Below, piece by piece: positions 8,359 to 16,546 of a stretch of DNA of 36,407 bases. The notes under the pieces are model-generated. The model was given only the letters and a program-made list of their open reading frames with translations, did no database searches and was not told where the DNA came from. How positions within the stretch are numbered: the stretch's first letter is position 1; every line of letters begins with the position of its first letter. Both the position numbers and the translations under genes were made by a program. Origin of the DNA: Candidatus Gottesmanbacteria bacterium (GTDB lineage Bacteria > Patescibacteria > Microgenomatia > UBA10105 > UBA927); NCBI GenBank assembly GCA_903821745.1, contig CAIJMI010000001.1, forward strand, positions 1-36,407. The letters run 5' to 3'.

Positions 8359-8883
8359 TCAGTCCTGAAAAAAAAGGAGCGTACCCGCGGGCTTAAACGG
8401 TTTTTTCTTCATCCAAAAAACTTCAAGGAGAGTTCCCAGCATTACCAATAAAAACGCGAGCGTATCCGGTCGGATTTCCAAGAATTTATCAGCCGGCATC
8501 GGCAAAAACACCAGAAGAAACAATACAAATATTGCCGTCCATCGTTTCCGCATGACAAAAAACAACAAACTGATGACAACCGCAAGGAGAAAAAAAAGAA
8601 CGAGGACGAGTACGCGTGCACCAAAAATGGGAAACAGCGGTGATGTTGAAAGCCAAAAAAGCGGTGCTAGAAGAAAAATAAACCCCGGACCTGCCTGCAT
8701 AATAAAATCGCGGTATGGCAAAGCACCGCCAACCATATGACTTGCCCAATTGAGGTATGCCCACTCATCCATATCGAAATACCGAAACATGCCCATCCGG
8801 TATTTTTCAACAAATAAATACAAAGAAAGTCCAAGCACAACCGCAAACAAGAGATATGGAATAACGCGGGACAAACGACGCAT
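8359..8883 (-). CDS. GT-C glycosyltransferase, N-terminal part (frameshifted)
   Basis: From ATG 8883 the frame encodes 174 residues before TGA: a first helix, then the catalytic-type external loop FDMDEWAYLNWASHMV with the Asp39-Glu40 pair typical of GT-C enzymes, PYRDFIMQAGPG, further helices and the conserved EIRPDT also found in the paralogue. GT-C enzymes use polyprenyl-phosphate sugars as donors outside the membrane. The frame ends at LLFFQD exactly where the paralogue continues SGLSFG. I chose ATG 8883 because the longer in-frame reading to 8958 crosses the promoter of the divergent operon and lacks membrane-protein character. Whether the gene is broken, or the assembly is wrong by one base, cannot be told here. 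Confidence 0.78.
   Translation of the reverse strand: MRRLSRVIPYLLFAVVLGLSLYLFVEKYRMGMFRYFDMDEWAYLNWASHMVGGALPYRDFIMQAGPGFIFLLAPLFWLSTSPLFPIFGARVLVLVLFFLLAVVISLLFFVMRKRWTAIFVLFLLVFLPMPADKFLEIRPDTLAFLLVMLGTLLEVFWMKKKPFKPAGTLLFFQD
8368..8375 (-). other. A8/T8 homopolymer at the frameshift site
   Basis: Eight consecutive A on the plus strand (U8 in the message). With nine, codons read CTC CTT TTT TTT TCA GGA CTG AGT, that is LLFFSGLS, restoring the fold of the paralogue. Causes could be a homopolymer miscall, a true mutation, or transcriptional slippage that restores frame in part of the messages. Confidence 0.8.
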
Positions 8884-8904
8884 ACGTAATATAAGTGTAC
8901 CTAT

Positions 8905-8932
8905 TTGACAATGTGCATACAACAGGTACAAT
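8905..8932 (+). promoter_or_regulatory. Sigma70-type promoter of sugar cassette A
   Basis: Perfect -35 TTGACA (8905-8910), 16-bp spacer, then -10 TACAAT (8927-8932). Transcription would begin around 8939, two or three bases before ATG 8942, so the message is essentially leaderless; no Shine-Dalgarno is present. It lies in the 58-bp divergent gap with the GT-C gene. Confidence 0.8.
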
Positions 8933-8941
8933 GATGGGCAA

Positions 8942-10033
8942 ATGAAGCGCAGTGACAAACCAACGATCCAAGTAACCCAATCGTTTCTTCCAAAATTTTC
9001 CGTGTACCAAAAATACCTTCAAAAAATCTGGAACAACCATTACCTCACCAATAACGGTCCCTTAGTGTTGGAACTGGAGAAAAAACTCGCGCATTTTTTT
9101 CATGTGCCGTATTGTATCTTTGTATCAAACGGCACCATTGCCATCCAACTTGCAATCCGTGCACTTGACCTGAAGGGTGAAATCATCACGACCCCGTTTA
9201 CGTATGTGGCCACCGCAAATGCCATCATTTGGGAACACTGCACGCCGGTATTTGTGGATATCGAGCCCAACACCTGCACAATAGACGTAACAAAAATCGA
9301 ACACGCGATCACGAAAAAAACCTGTGCCATTTTGGCAGTGCATGTCTATGGTTTTCCTTGCGACGTTGCCGCTATCCAAAAAATTGCAAAAAAACATAAC
9401 CTGAAAGTTATCTATGATGCAGCGCATGCATTTGGCGCAATGTACAAAAAGAAATCCTTGGTTTCCTACGGTGATATTGCAACGGTAAGTTTCCATGCAA
9501 CAAAACTATTCCATACAGGAGAGGGCGGCGCAATCATCACGAAGAACGCAAAACTGGCGGAAAAAATAAAACTGTACCGTACATTCGGTCATGTCTATGA
9601 CGAATACAAAACATATGGTATCAACGCGAAAAATTCAGAATTCCATGCTGCTATGGGGTTATCGATCTTGCCGTCCATGCCAACCATTTTAAAACGCTTG
9701 AAAAAAATAAGCAGCTGGTACGATAAAGAACTCAAAAACACAGGACTCACGATTCCCCATGCTGACAAAAACACTACACCTAATCATGCGTATTATCCGG
9801 TCATCTTCAAAACAGAACAGCAACTCAAAAAAACACGTGCTGTTCTGCAAAAAAACAAGATATTTCCCCGCCGGTATTTTTATCCCTCCCTCAATACCCT
9901 ACAATTTTTGCATCCAAATTCCTGTCCGGAGTCTGAATCGATCGCTCTCCGTGTCCTGTGTCTTCCTTTCTATCAAGCCTTGCAAAAAGAAACGGTTCGC
10001 CGTATAACAGCCTATATCCGTTCCGCACTATGA
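8942..10033 (+). CDS. DegT/DnrJ/EryC1/StrS-family sugar aminotransferase
   Basis: A 363-residue PLP enzyme of normal family length. Visible landmarks: FVSNGTIAIQLAIRAL (cofactor phosphate region), ITTPFTYVATANAI, Asp159 in IYDAAHAFGA that contacts the PLP ring nitrogen, and the Schiff-base Lys188 in SFHATKLFHTGEGG. The family transfers an amino group from glutamate to a keto group of a nucleotide-activated deoxysugar in the cytoplasm. Sequence style is closer to VioA/PglE-like members than to WecE. It is the first gene of cassette A, and its stop codon overlaps the next start as ATGA. Together with the PglD/NeuD-like acetyltransferase two genes on, this predicts an N-acylated aminodeoxysugar; the exact sugar is not deducible. 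Confidence 0.9.
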   Translation: MKRSDKPTIQVTQSFLPKFSVYQKYLQKIWNNHYLTNNGPLVLELEKKLAHFFHVPYCIFVSNGTIAIQLAIRALDLKGEIITTPFTYVATANAIIWEHCTPVFVDIEPNTCTIDVTKIEHAITKKTCAILAVHVYGFPCDVAAIQKIAKKHNLKVIYDAAHAFGAMYKKKSLVSYGDIATVSFHATKLFHTGEGGAIITKNAKLAEKIKLYRTFGHVYDEYKTYGINAKNSEFHAAMGLSILPSMPTILKRLKKISSWYDKELKNTGLTIPHADKNTTPNHAYYPVIFKTEQQLKKTRAVLQKNKIFPRRYFYPSLNTLQFLHPNSCPESESIALRVLCLPFYQALQKETVRRITAYIRSAL

Positions 10034-10947
10034 AAAAACCGCTTGTTTCCATCATCATTCCCGTCTTCATGAATGAAACCTCTCTTGCACACCTCTACGG
10101 GAAACTCAAAAACGTCATGGCACAGGTAAAAACGTGCATCTTCGAACTGATCTTTGTTGATGACGGATCAACCGATCATTCCTATCAAGAATTAGTGAAA
10201 CTGAAAAAAAAGGATTCCCGTGTGCGGATCATCCAATTTACCAAAAATTTCGGACAACTGCAGGCAATAAAAGCAGGACTCAATGCTGCAAAAGGAAACG
10301 CAGTGATCAATATGTCTGCGGATTTACAGGATTCACCAACACTCATTGCTTCCATGATTGAGAAGTGGAACAAGGGACTGAAGATTGTCATTTGCAACCG
10401 CGTGGGCAGAGATGACGGCTTTGTCGCCAACATGACGTCAAAACTATTTTATTCCCTGATGAACAACGTCATTCCCGGGATGCCGAAAAACGGATTTGAT
10501 TATTTTCTTCTGGACCGCGCAGCCGTTGACGTGTTAAAAAACTATATTACCAGACACTCCTTCATCCAGGGAGAAATACTGCTTACCGGTTTTACGCCTT
10601 CCTATATCCCCTACAAACGACAAAAACGGATATACGGCAGATCTCAGTGGACCCTTGCAAAAAAGCTAAAATACTTTGTGGACGGCATTATCACACTTTC
10701 CTATGTCCCGATCCGTGTTGTTTCTTTTTTAGGCATTTGTTTATCCGTACTTAGTCTTTTGTATGCAGCCATTGTTGTTGCGTTATGGCTATTCAAACAA
10801 ACGCCGTTTCCCGGCTATGCACCCCTCATGATTGTGCTTCTCTTTACGACCGGTATGATCATGACAACAACCGGGATCATCGGTGAGTACATCTGGCGTA
10901 TTTATGATATGGTAAAAAATAAACCGGATTATGTCATTAAAAAATAA
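10030..10947 (+). CDS. GtrB/ArnC/DPM-like family 2 glycosyltransferase with two C-terminal helices
   Basis: A 305-residue GT-A protein. The N-terminal domain has VSIIIPVFMNE, the nucleotide-binding FVDDGSTD, FTKNFGQLQAIKAGL and the metal-binding SADLQDSP. Two hydrophobic helices follow near residues 230-290 (VSFLGICLSVLSLLYAA and PLMIVLLFTTGMIM), then IGEYIWRIYDMVKNKP. This architecture matches enzymes that move a sugar from a nucleotide donor onto undecaprenyl phosphate at the inner membrane face. Start ATG 10030 overlaps the previous stop (ATGA), implying translational coupling; it overlaps the next gene by 17 bp. It probably loads the cassette A sugar onto lipid for GT-C enzymes (inference). 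Confidence 0.9.
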   Translation: MKKPLVSIIIPVFMNETSLAHLYGKLKNVMAQVKTCIFELIFVDDGSTDHSYQELVKLKKKDSRVRIIQFTKNFGQLQAIKAGLNAAKGNAVINMSADLQDSPTLIASMIEKWNKGLKIVICNRVGRDDGFVANMTSKLFYSLMNNVIPGMPKNGFDYFLLDRAAVDVLKNYITRHSFIQGEILLTGFTPSYIPYKRQKRIYGRSQWTLAKKLKYFVDGIITLSYVPIRVVSFLGICLSVLSLLYAAIVVALWLFKQTPFPGYAPLMIVLLFTTGMIMTTTGIIGEYIWRIYDMVKNKPDYVIKK

Positions 10948-11587
10948 CAAAAAACAGGATATCGTCCTGTTTGGTGCAGGCGGATTTGGAAAAGAAGTCA
11001 TGTGGATGCTTGAGGAAGCAAACCGCACACGAAAAACATGGAACATCCGCGGATTTGTGGATGATACGCCGGCGTATCAGGGCAAAACGATTCAAAACTA
11101 TCCGGTCCTTGGGAACACCAAATGGCTCCTTGCTCAAAAAAAGCCATTACAGGTACTTTGCTGTCTTGGCAATTCCAAAGACCGCAAAATGGTGGTGGAA
11201 AAACTGTCCAAAAATCCCCATCTTACCTTCCCCTCCTTTATTGCAAACAACGTGACCATGTCTCCATATATGAAAATGGGAAACGGCTGCATTATCTGTT
11301 CTTCCGTTGTGATGACGGTTGGTATCACCATTGGCGATTTTGTGATTATCAATTACCATGCAACTATTTGTCACGACTCGGTGATTGAAAATTTTGTTTC
11401 CATCTATCCAAGTGTGAATATTTCGGGATTTGTCCATATTGGCGCCGCATCTCACATTGGCGTGGGATCACAGATCCTTCCGCATGTGACCATTGGCAAA
11501 TCTGCAGTTGTTGGCGCAGGAGCAGTAGTTCTCAAAAATGTTGCTACACACACTACTGTTGCTGGAGTCCCCGCAAAACCCCTATGA
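10931..11587 (+). CDS. PglD/NeuD-like sugar O/N-acetyltransferase (left-handed beta-helix)
   Basis: A 218-residue protein. The N-terminal Rossmann-like part has VLFGAGGFGKEVMWML and FVDDTPAYQGK, binding the sugar nucleotide. The second half is a hexapeptide-repeat beta-helix (IGDFVIINYHATICHDSVI, IGVGSQILPHVTIGKSAVV, GAGAVVLKNV) ending VAGVPAKPL, which is standard for the family. His148 in ICHDSV corresponds to the catalytic His of PglD. These enzymes use acetyl-CoA to acetylate a 4-amino group of a UDP- or dTDP-sugar (PglD) or sialic acid (NeuD). The aminotransferase in the same operon favours N-acylation. It overlaps the upstream gene by 17 bp and the downstream gene by 4 bp. Confidence 0.9.
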   Translation: MSLKNNKKQDIVLFGAGGFGKEVMWMLEEANRTRKTWNIRGFVDDTPAYQGKTIQNYPVLGNTKWLLAQKKPLQVLCCLGNSKDRKMVVEKLSKNPHLTFPSFIANNVTMSPYMKMGNGCIICSSVVMTVGITIGDFVIINYHATICHDSVIENFVSIYPSVNISGFVHIGAASHIGVGSQILPHVTIGKSAVVGAGAVVLKNVATHTTVAGVPAKPL

Positions 11588-12249
11588 AACGCATGGGTAG
11601 TGACCAGTATTGGAAATCCCAAGCAGCTCTGTTTGCAAGACTCTATGAGAAAAAATCCATGTCCTCCCCTTCAGGAATTGTTGCGCTGTTTTTAAAACAA
11701 CGGACAGACATCCTGTCTCACTTCATGCCAAAAACAAAAAACCAAAAAATATTGGATGTTGGCTGTGGATCCGGTATTCATATGGTTGAGTATGTCCCGC
11801 GATGTAAATCCATAACCGGCGTCGATTATTCCAAACAAATGCTGGATGTTGCAACAGTTGAGCTACAAAAAACTAAAAAACGGAATTGGAAACTCGTTCA
11901 GGCCGATGCAACGCGCATTTCCCTTCCCTCTGGAACGTTTGACAGTGCTTATGCCATGGGACTGCTGGATTATGTGGAGCATCCAAAAAAAGTATGTCTC
12001 GAAGTTCACCGGCTCTTAAAACCAAATGGAATTTTTGTGGTGAGCATTCCCAAAAATCCGTCATTGTTTGGATTTCTACGAACACCCTTTGGAAAACGGA
12101 TTAAAAAAACCATCTTTCGTCTGCCACAGATAGATAATGCGATGACCGAAGAGATGCTACAAACGCTTTTCTCATCAACAGGCTTTTCCATGCAGAAAAA
12201 GATATCCCTCTGGAGTGCCATGTGGATGATTAAGGCAATAAAAAAATAA
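11584..12249 (+). CDS. Class I SAM-dependent methyltransferase
   Basis: A 221-residue protein with motif I KILDVGCGSGIHMVEY, an acidic loop in TGVDYSKQMLDVA, VQADATRISLPSG and FDSAYAMGLLDYVEHP, the usual order in Methyltransf_11-type domains. It has no membrane segment. It is the last gene of cassette A, coupled by ATGA overlap (11584-11587) to the acetyltransferase, so it probably methylates the sugar or the growing glycan. The substrate cannot be read from sequence. It ends three bases from the stop of the convergent cassette B. Confidence 0.85.
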   Translation: MKRMGSDQYWKSQAALFARLYEKKSMSSPSGIVALFLKQRTDILSHFMPKTKNQKILDVGCGSGIHMVEYVPRCKSITGVDYSKQMLDVATVELQKTKKRNWKLVQADATRISLPSGTFDSAYAMGLLDYVEHPKKVCLEVHRLLKPNGIFVVSIPKNPSLFGFLRTPFGKRIKKTIFRLPQIDNAMTEEMLQTLFSSTGFSMQKKISLWSAMWMIKAIKK

Positions 12250-12252
12250 CGC

Positions 12253-12969
12253 TTACCGCTTAAGACTTAAACGGAATTTCCACATATTATGCAGGTAATC
12301 CAAAACATCAGGAATGATATTGACTGTTGATGTTTTGTCACTCCGACGCAAAAAAAGAACCGGAAGTTCAACAATTTTTAGATGTCTTTGTAAAGACCGA
12401 ACGACAATTTCCGTATCCCAAAACCATCCGTTATTTTTTGTTTTCTGCAAAACCGGCACAATTTTTTTCCGGTTAAAAAATTTGTATCCGCTCTCTGTAT
12501 CAACACCGCCCGTATGGAGAACCACATTGGCAATACATTTATATCCTAAACTTAATATACCCCGTACCAACGAGCTGGGAGCAACCGTATAGATCCGCTT
12601 GCCGATAACAATATCAGCGTTTTTGGAAAGAAGGATCGGCAGAACTTCCAGCATATAAATTGGGGAAACCTCAAGATCAATGTCGATAAACCCAACAATT
12701 GTTCCCCGTGCAGCTCGGATTCCATCCCGTACAGCAGCACCCCTCCCCAAATTTTTTGTATGAAAAATCGATCGGAAATGTGTGTTTCTTCTGTACACCT
12801 GTTTGATGAGTTTATCTGTCCCATCACTGCTTTTATCATCAACAAAAATAAGTTCCCAACGATAGTCACTTTGAGAAAGCACTGTTGTTATCTTCCGGAC
12901 GCTATCCAAAAAAATTTCTGTCTCGTTATAACAGGGCAAAATCAGTGATAGATCAACAGACTTACGCAT
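12253..12969 (-). CDS. Family 2 glycosyltransferase, dolichyl-phosphate-mannose-synthase-like
   Basis: A 238-residue GT-A protein with SLILPCYNE, FVDDKSSDGTDKL, FHTKNLGRGAAVRDGI and the metal-binding FIDIDLEVSP, then the acceptor-side motif SGYKFFNRKK and WDTEIVVRSL. It has no C-terminal membrane helices, so it resembles short DPM1-type enzymes that glycosylate a polyprenyl phosphate at the cytoplasmic face. Start ATG 12969 overlaps the end of the aminotransferase gene by 8 bp. It is the last gene of cassette B. It differs from the cassette A GT2, which carries its own membrane helices. Confidence 0.88.
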   Translation of the reverse strand: MRKSVDLSLILPCYNETEIFLDSVRKITTVLSQSDYRWELIFVDDKSSDGTDKLIKQVYRRNTHFRSIFHTKNLGRGAAVRDGIRAARGTIVGFIDIDLEVSPIYMLEVLPILLSKNADIVIGKRIYTVAPSSLVRGILSLGYKCIANVVLHTGGVDTESGYKFFNRKKIVPVLQKTKNNGWFWDTEIVVRSLQRHLKIVELPVLFLRRSDKTSTVNIIPDVLDYLHNMWKFRLSLKR

Positions 12970-14083
12970 AAAAAAGGTGGACCGTTTTAATAATGTGTGA
13001 TACTTCTTTTTTCGTTAATCCCGGATAGATCGGTAACCGAATCAGTGTTTCTGCCACCTGTTGGGCAACAGGCAAATGGATAAACTGTTTTCCGGAAAGT
13101 CTCTTTCCCATGAGTGAGGTATGAAGCGGCACATAATGACGGGATGCAGTGATGCCATGCGCTTTCATAAACGCAGTAAATGCACTCGCTTTTTCCGGTG
13201 TTTCCAAGCGTACTGCAAAAATATGCCAATTAGGTTTTGCTCCAGATGGAACAACTGGCAACTGCAGTGTTGGGATATGCTGAAACGCCTTCATGTATGT
13301 ATGTGCAATCGCTGTCCGTTTTTTGGAAATGACAGATAAGTGTTTCATTTGCGAAAGAAGCAGGGCTGCTAAAATATCGGACAACAAAAAACTGGATCCC
13401 GGTGAAACCCAGGTATAGAGAGATACCCGATGATCAAGAAACGCACTTCGATTTGTTCCGTTTGCCCGAAAAATATCCATTTTTTCTGCCAGTTTTTTAT
13501 TATTGGTAACCACCATTCCCCCTTCACCGCTGCAGACATTTTTCGTCCCATGGAAAGAAAAGACCCCGACGTCCCCAAACGTTCCCAGCATTTTTCCTTT
13601 GTAATAGGAACCGATACAATGAGCTGCATCTTCAATAATGAATAATTTATGTTGCTTTGCTATTTTTTTAATTTTCTCCATGTCGCACGGCATACCGGCA
13701 TAGTGAACGACGATAATTCCCTTCGTTTTTTTGGTAATCAGTCGGGAAATGGATGCAGGGTCAATGCAGTATGTTGCCTCATCAATATCCGCAAATACTG
13801 GACGGGCTCCCGTCAGAACAACACAGTTTGCTGTTGAGGAAAGCGTAAATGCAGGAACAATCACTTCGTCGCCCGGTCCAATACCAAGGGCACGACAGGC
13901 CAACTCCAGTCCATGGGTGCACGATGGAACGGCAAATCCATATTTCGCGTGCGTTATTTTTTGAATTTCGTGAACAAGCTGTTTGGTATAGATGCCATCC
14001 CCAACCCCATCACTTGTCTTCAATGCTTGGACAACGAGATTACTTTCGTTCTTCCCCCAGTATGGTTTATGAAGCACTATCAT
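12962..14083 (-). CDS. WecE/RffA-like dTDP-sugar aminotransferase (DegT family)
   Basis: A 373-residue PLP aminotransferase opening LHKPYWGKNE, with PSCTHGLELACRALGIGPGD, VHYAGMPCDM, Asp152 in IIEDAAHCIGSY and Schiff-base Lys181 in FSFHGTKNVCSGEGG. The run of motifs follows WecE (RffA), which makes dTDP-4-amino-4,6-dideoxygalactose, more closely than the cassette A enzyme does. It acts in the cytoplasm on a 4-keto sugar nucleotide. It overlaps the methyltransferase gene upstream by 17 bp and the GT2 gene downstream by 8 bp. No 4,6-dehydratase is in the window, so its substrate must be made elsewhere or imported. Specificity is inference. Confidence 0.88.
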   Translation of the reverse strand: MIVLHKPYWGKNESNLVVQALKTSDGVGDGIYTKQLVHEIQKITHAKYGFAVPSCTHGLELACRALGIGPGDEVIVPAFTLSSTANCVVLTGARPVFADIDEATYCIDPASISRLITKKTKGIIVVHYAGMPCDMEKIKKIAKQHKLFIIEDAAHCIGSYYKGKMLGTFGDVGVFSFHGTKNVCSGEGGMVVTNNKKLAEKMDIFRANGTNRSAFLDHRVSLYTWVSPGSSFLLSDILAALLLSQMKHLSVISKKRTAIAHTYMKAFQHIPTLQLPVVPSGAKPNWHIFAVRLETPEKASAFTAFMKAHGITASRHYVPLHTSLMGKRLSGKQFIHLPVAQQVAETLIRLPIYPGLTKKEVSHIIKTVHLFYA

Positions 14084-14834
14084 GCATTTTCATTCGCTTT
14101 TTGCGGGCAACAACAATGAGCGAGGTTCCAAACAAAAATGGTACGCGTAACGTCAATTGATTCTCTATCGTTATAGTATAAAAAAACAAGGTATTCAATA
14201 TGGGGTTTATGTGTGCAACAAATTCCTCAGGTGTTGCTGACTCCATTTTTGCATTGAATATTTTCCACACCGCATAAAAAGGACTTAAGAACACATTCCA
14301 ATAATTGCACCACAACGGTTCAAATCCTGCTTTGCTAACCGTCGTAAGTAATGTCTGTTTGGTGTAGCGTCTGGCATGGCCAATCTGTTTATCCATGTCA
14401 CTCCAAAGCCATGGTCCGGCTGGAACCGTTACAAAAAGAAGGCCATTCTTTTTCAATAATGCGTGTGCATGCAACAAAAACTGCACGTCTTTTTGTTGGT
14501 GTTCCAACACATCAAACATACCAAGCGCGTCATACGGTGTATTGGTAAACTGCAAAAAAGGTTTCACGTACAGTGTAGCGTGACTTCTGTGTTTAGCGTG
14601 CGTTCGGGCAACTTCATTAATATCAACGCCCGACATGGTAAATTCCATTTTTTCAAATAGAGACAAAAGCTCCCCTGTTCCAAATCCAACCTCAAGAAAT
14701 GTTTTTTTGGAAGGCGTAGGAATAAACCGTCTGATAACACGGGATAACACATCTTTTCTGGCGCGGAACCAAAAATGATTCTTCTCAACATCAGAAATAA
14801 TACCGTGATATTTACTTAAATACGATTTTGCCAT
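14067..14834 (-). CDS. Class I SAM-dependent methyltransferase
   Basis: A 255-residue protein starting MAKSYLSKYHGIISDVEKNH, with the pre-motif HFWFRARKDVLSRVI and motif I TFLEVGFGTGELLSLF, then SGVDINEVARTHA and FDVLEHQQKDVQF, as in methyltransferases attached to glycan clusters. A hydrophobic segment near residues 175-225 (FLSPFYAVWKIF, LNTLFFYTITIENQ) suggests membrane association. It is the first gene of cassette B, with a TAGAAT box six bases before its ATG. It overlaps the aminotransferase by 17 bp. The substrate is probably a sugar or lipid-linked glycan (inference). Confidence 0.85.
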   Translation of the reverse strand: MAKSYLSKYHGIISDVEKNHFWFRARKDVLSRVIRRFIPTPSKKTFLEVGFGTGELLSLFEKMEFTMSGVDINEVARTHAKHRSHATLYVKPFLQFTNTPYDALGMFDVLEHQQKDVQFLLHAHALLKKNGLLFVTVPAGPWLWSDMDKQIGHARRYTKQTLLTTVSKAGFEPLWCNYWNVFLSPFYAVWKIFNAKMESATPEEFVAHINPILNTLFFYTITIENQLTLRVPFLFGTSLIVVARKKRMKMHDSAS

Positions 14835-14840
14835 ACATAA

Positions 14841-14846
14841 ATTCTA
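14841..14846 (-). promoter_or_regulatory. -10 box TAGAAT of cassette B, leaderless geometry
   Basis: On the minus strand TAGAAT is followed by six bases and ATG 14834, so the transcript would start at or next to the start codon. A second candidate, TATACT at 14863-14858, lies farther upstream. No Shine-Dalgarno is seen. Confidence 0.5.
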
Positions 14847-14872
14847 AGAATGATGGTAGTATACCAGTCTGG

Positions 14873-14878
14873 TACAAT
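14873..14878 (+). promoter_or_regulatory. -10 box TACAAT before the GT-C gene, leaderless geometry
   Basis: TACAAT is followed by six bases and then ATG 14885 (a second ATG directly follows). It is the same hexamer as in the promoter at 8927-8932. The -35 region is not recognisable. It helps choose the start at 14885 rather than the upstream in-frame 14828. Confidence 0.55.
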
Positions 14879-14884
14879 AGATGC

Positions 14885-16546
14885 ATGATGAAGCGTATTC
14901 CCCGTATTGCACTCTTCATTGCAGGTATTGCGGTTACTATTGGAAAATTGCAGATTGCTCTTTCTCGGTATTTTGATCCGGATGAATTTTCCCATCTTCA
15001 ATGGGCGTATACGATATTTCAGGGAAAATTACCGTATAAAGACTTTTTTTACGGCTACACACCCCTTTTTCAATGGATCCTTGCACCGTGGTTTTTCCTT
15101 CCCGAAGGATCGTATTTCATGCCCTTGTTTCGCGTCATCATGTTTCTTTTTACCGGAATCATTACCATTCTTTTATACGATATAACAAAAAAAATCGTAC
15201 ACAACAAAACACTGGCACTTTTTGCACCGCTCACCTATCTCCTGTTTCCCATCATTCTTGATAAGACCATTGAAATTCGTCCGGATACCCCAATGCTCTT
15301 ATTTTTTCTGCTTGCCGTCTGGCTTCTGCAAAACAAAAAACCACGCGTCCTTCTTTCCGGGCTTTCTTTTGGCATCAGTCTATTGTTTCTTCCAAAAATA
15401 TTTTATGCCATTATTCCCCTTCTCTATCTCACCTGGAGCTACCGAAAAAAAATAACAGACATATGGATGTTTTGTTGTGGGACTGCCCTTGCAGGAATGG
15501 CATTTCTGTTGTACTTTCTGATAACCGGAACACTCAGTAACGCGTATGAAGCCATTGTGACGGGATCAATGACCCTCTTTTTTGGACTCCACTACAGCGT
15601 ATTTGAAGTGCTCAAACCCTGGCCACTTGTGTATCTTGCGGGTGGTGGCGGACTGCCGTGGGTCGTCAGTACCGGTATATGGATTATTGGACTTCTTGGC
15701 GCCGGAACATTTGCTTTGAAAAATAAACGCATGGGACTATTTCTGCTTTTGTTTATAGGAAGCGGCAGTCTGTATCTTATTGTAAATCCCTTCACCATGA
15801 CACAATATTTAATGCCAATTGCCGCAATTGCTTCAATCGGCGTTCCCCTTTTTTTCTCTATGCTGTCTGAACTATTTCCACAGCATAAACAGGATGTTCT
15901 CAACATTGTCTACATCCTGATCCCCCTCCTTCTCTTGCTTTCCTTTTCTATGCAATACCGGGAACGGATTAACAAAACCAGCTGGAATGAACAACGGCAA
16001 GTATTAGATGTTGTCCATACCGTCATTCCAAAAAATGAACCGGTCTATGACATGATCGGGTCATTTATGTATCGACAAACATCTTTCCCGTATATGTCCG
16101 TTGCATATGCCATATTCATTGATACGTTTAACCCATTCCACACAACGCTGACCCAAAGTCTTATTAATACCCAAACCAAATACATTATTCTTGACCAAAA
16201 AGGTTATGTCTTTTGGAAACCAAAACAGGAAGATCTCACATTTATTCTCAACAATTATGTGTTAAGTCCCTGGTTTAAAGTATATGTTCCTGGTGTCTCG
16301 TTTTCTTGTACGACGGGAGTCTGTACTCAATACAATGTAAAAAATGAACCGATAACACAAACGACAACAATCAATCTTCCCATCCATGGATCCTATGAAC
16401 TGATCACCGCACCAACGAATCAAACGGTTACCATCAATGGGGTACCAATGAAACATGGAGATATACAACAACTTTCAACCACTATGTACGAATTTACGGT
16501 CTCTCCATTACTTCGCTCGTTTACCTTGCGGTGGCACAATCTTTGA
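14885..16546 (+). CDS. GT-C (PMT/ArnT-like) membrane glycosyltransferase
   Basis: A 553-residue polytopic protein with about ten helices. After the first helix comes the GT-C loop SRYFDPDEFSHLQWAYT with Asp33-Glu34, then LPYKDFFYGYTP and EIRPDTPMLLFF; the C-terminal soluble part contains PVYDMIGSFMYRQ. The same landmarks occur in the frameshifted gene at 7337-8883, so the two are paralogues that flank the two sugar cassettes. Such enzymes transfer sugars from polyprenyl phosphate to glycans, lipids or proteins outside the membrane. Start chosen from the -10 box at 14873-14878. The 3' end overlaps the convergent GT2 gene by 39 bp. Confidence 0.85.
   Translation: MMKRIPRIALFIAGIAVTIGKLQIALSRYFDPDEFSHLQWAYTIFQGKLPYKDFFYGYTPLFQWILAPWFFLPEGSYFMPLFRVIMFLFTGIITILLYDITKKIVHNKTLALFAPLTYLLFPIILDKTIEIRPDTPMLLFFLLAVWLLQNKKPRVLLSGLSFGISLLFLPKIFYAIIPLLYLTWSYRKKITDIWMFCCGTALAGMAFLLYFLITGTLSNAYEAIVTGSMTLFFGLHYSVFEVLKPWPLVYLAGGGGLPWVVSTGIWIIGLLGAGTFALKNKRMGLFLLLFIGSGSLYLIVNPFTMTQYLMPIAAIASIGVPLFFSMLSELFPQHKQDVLNIVYILIPLLLLLSFSMQYRERINKTSWNEQRQVLDVVHTVIPKNEPVYDMIGSFMYRQTSFPYMSVAYAIFIDTFNPFHTTLTQSLINTQTKYIILDQKGYVFWKPKQEDLTFILNNYVLSPWFKVYVPGVSFSCTTGVCTQYNVKNEPITQTTTINLPIHGSYELITAPTNQTVTINGVPMKHGDIQQLSTTMYEFTVSPLLRSFTLRWHNL

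Noticed and set aside
8359..8958. Longer start of the frameshifted GT-C gene at 8958
   Set aside because: The extra 25 residues cross the divergent promoter and its start lies inside the aminotransferase gene; Met at 8883 gives a normal N-terminal helix.
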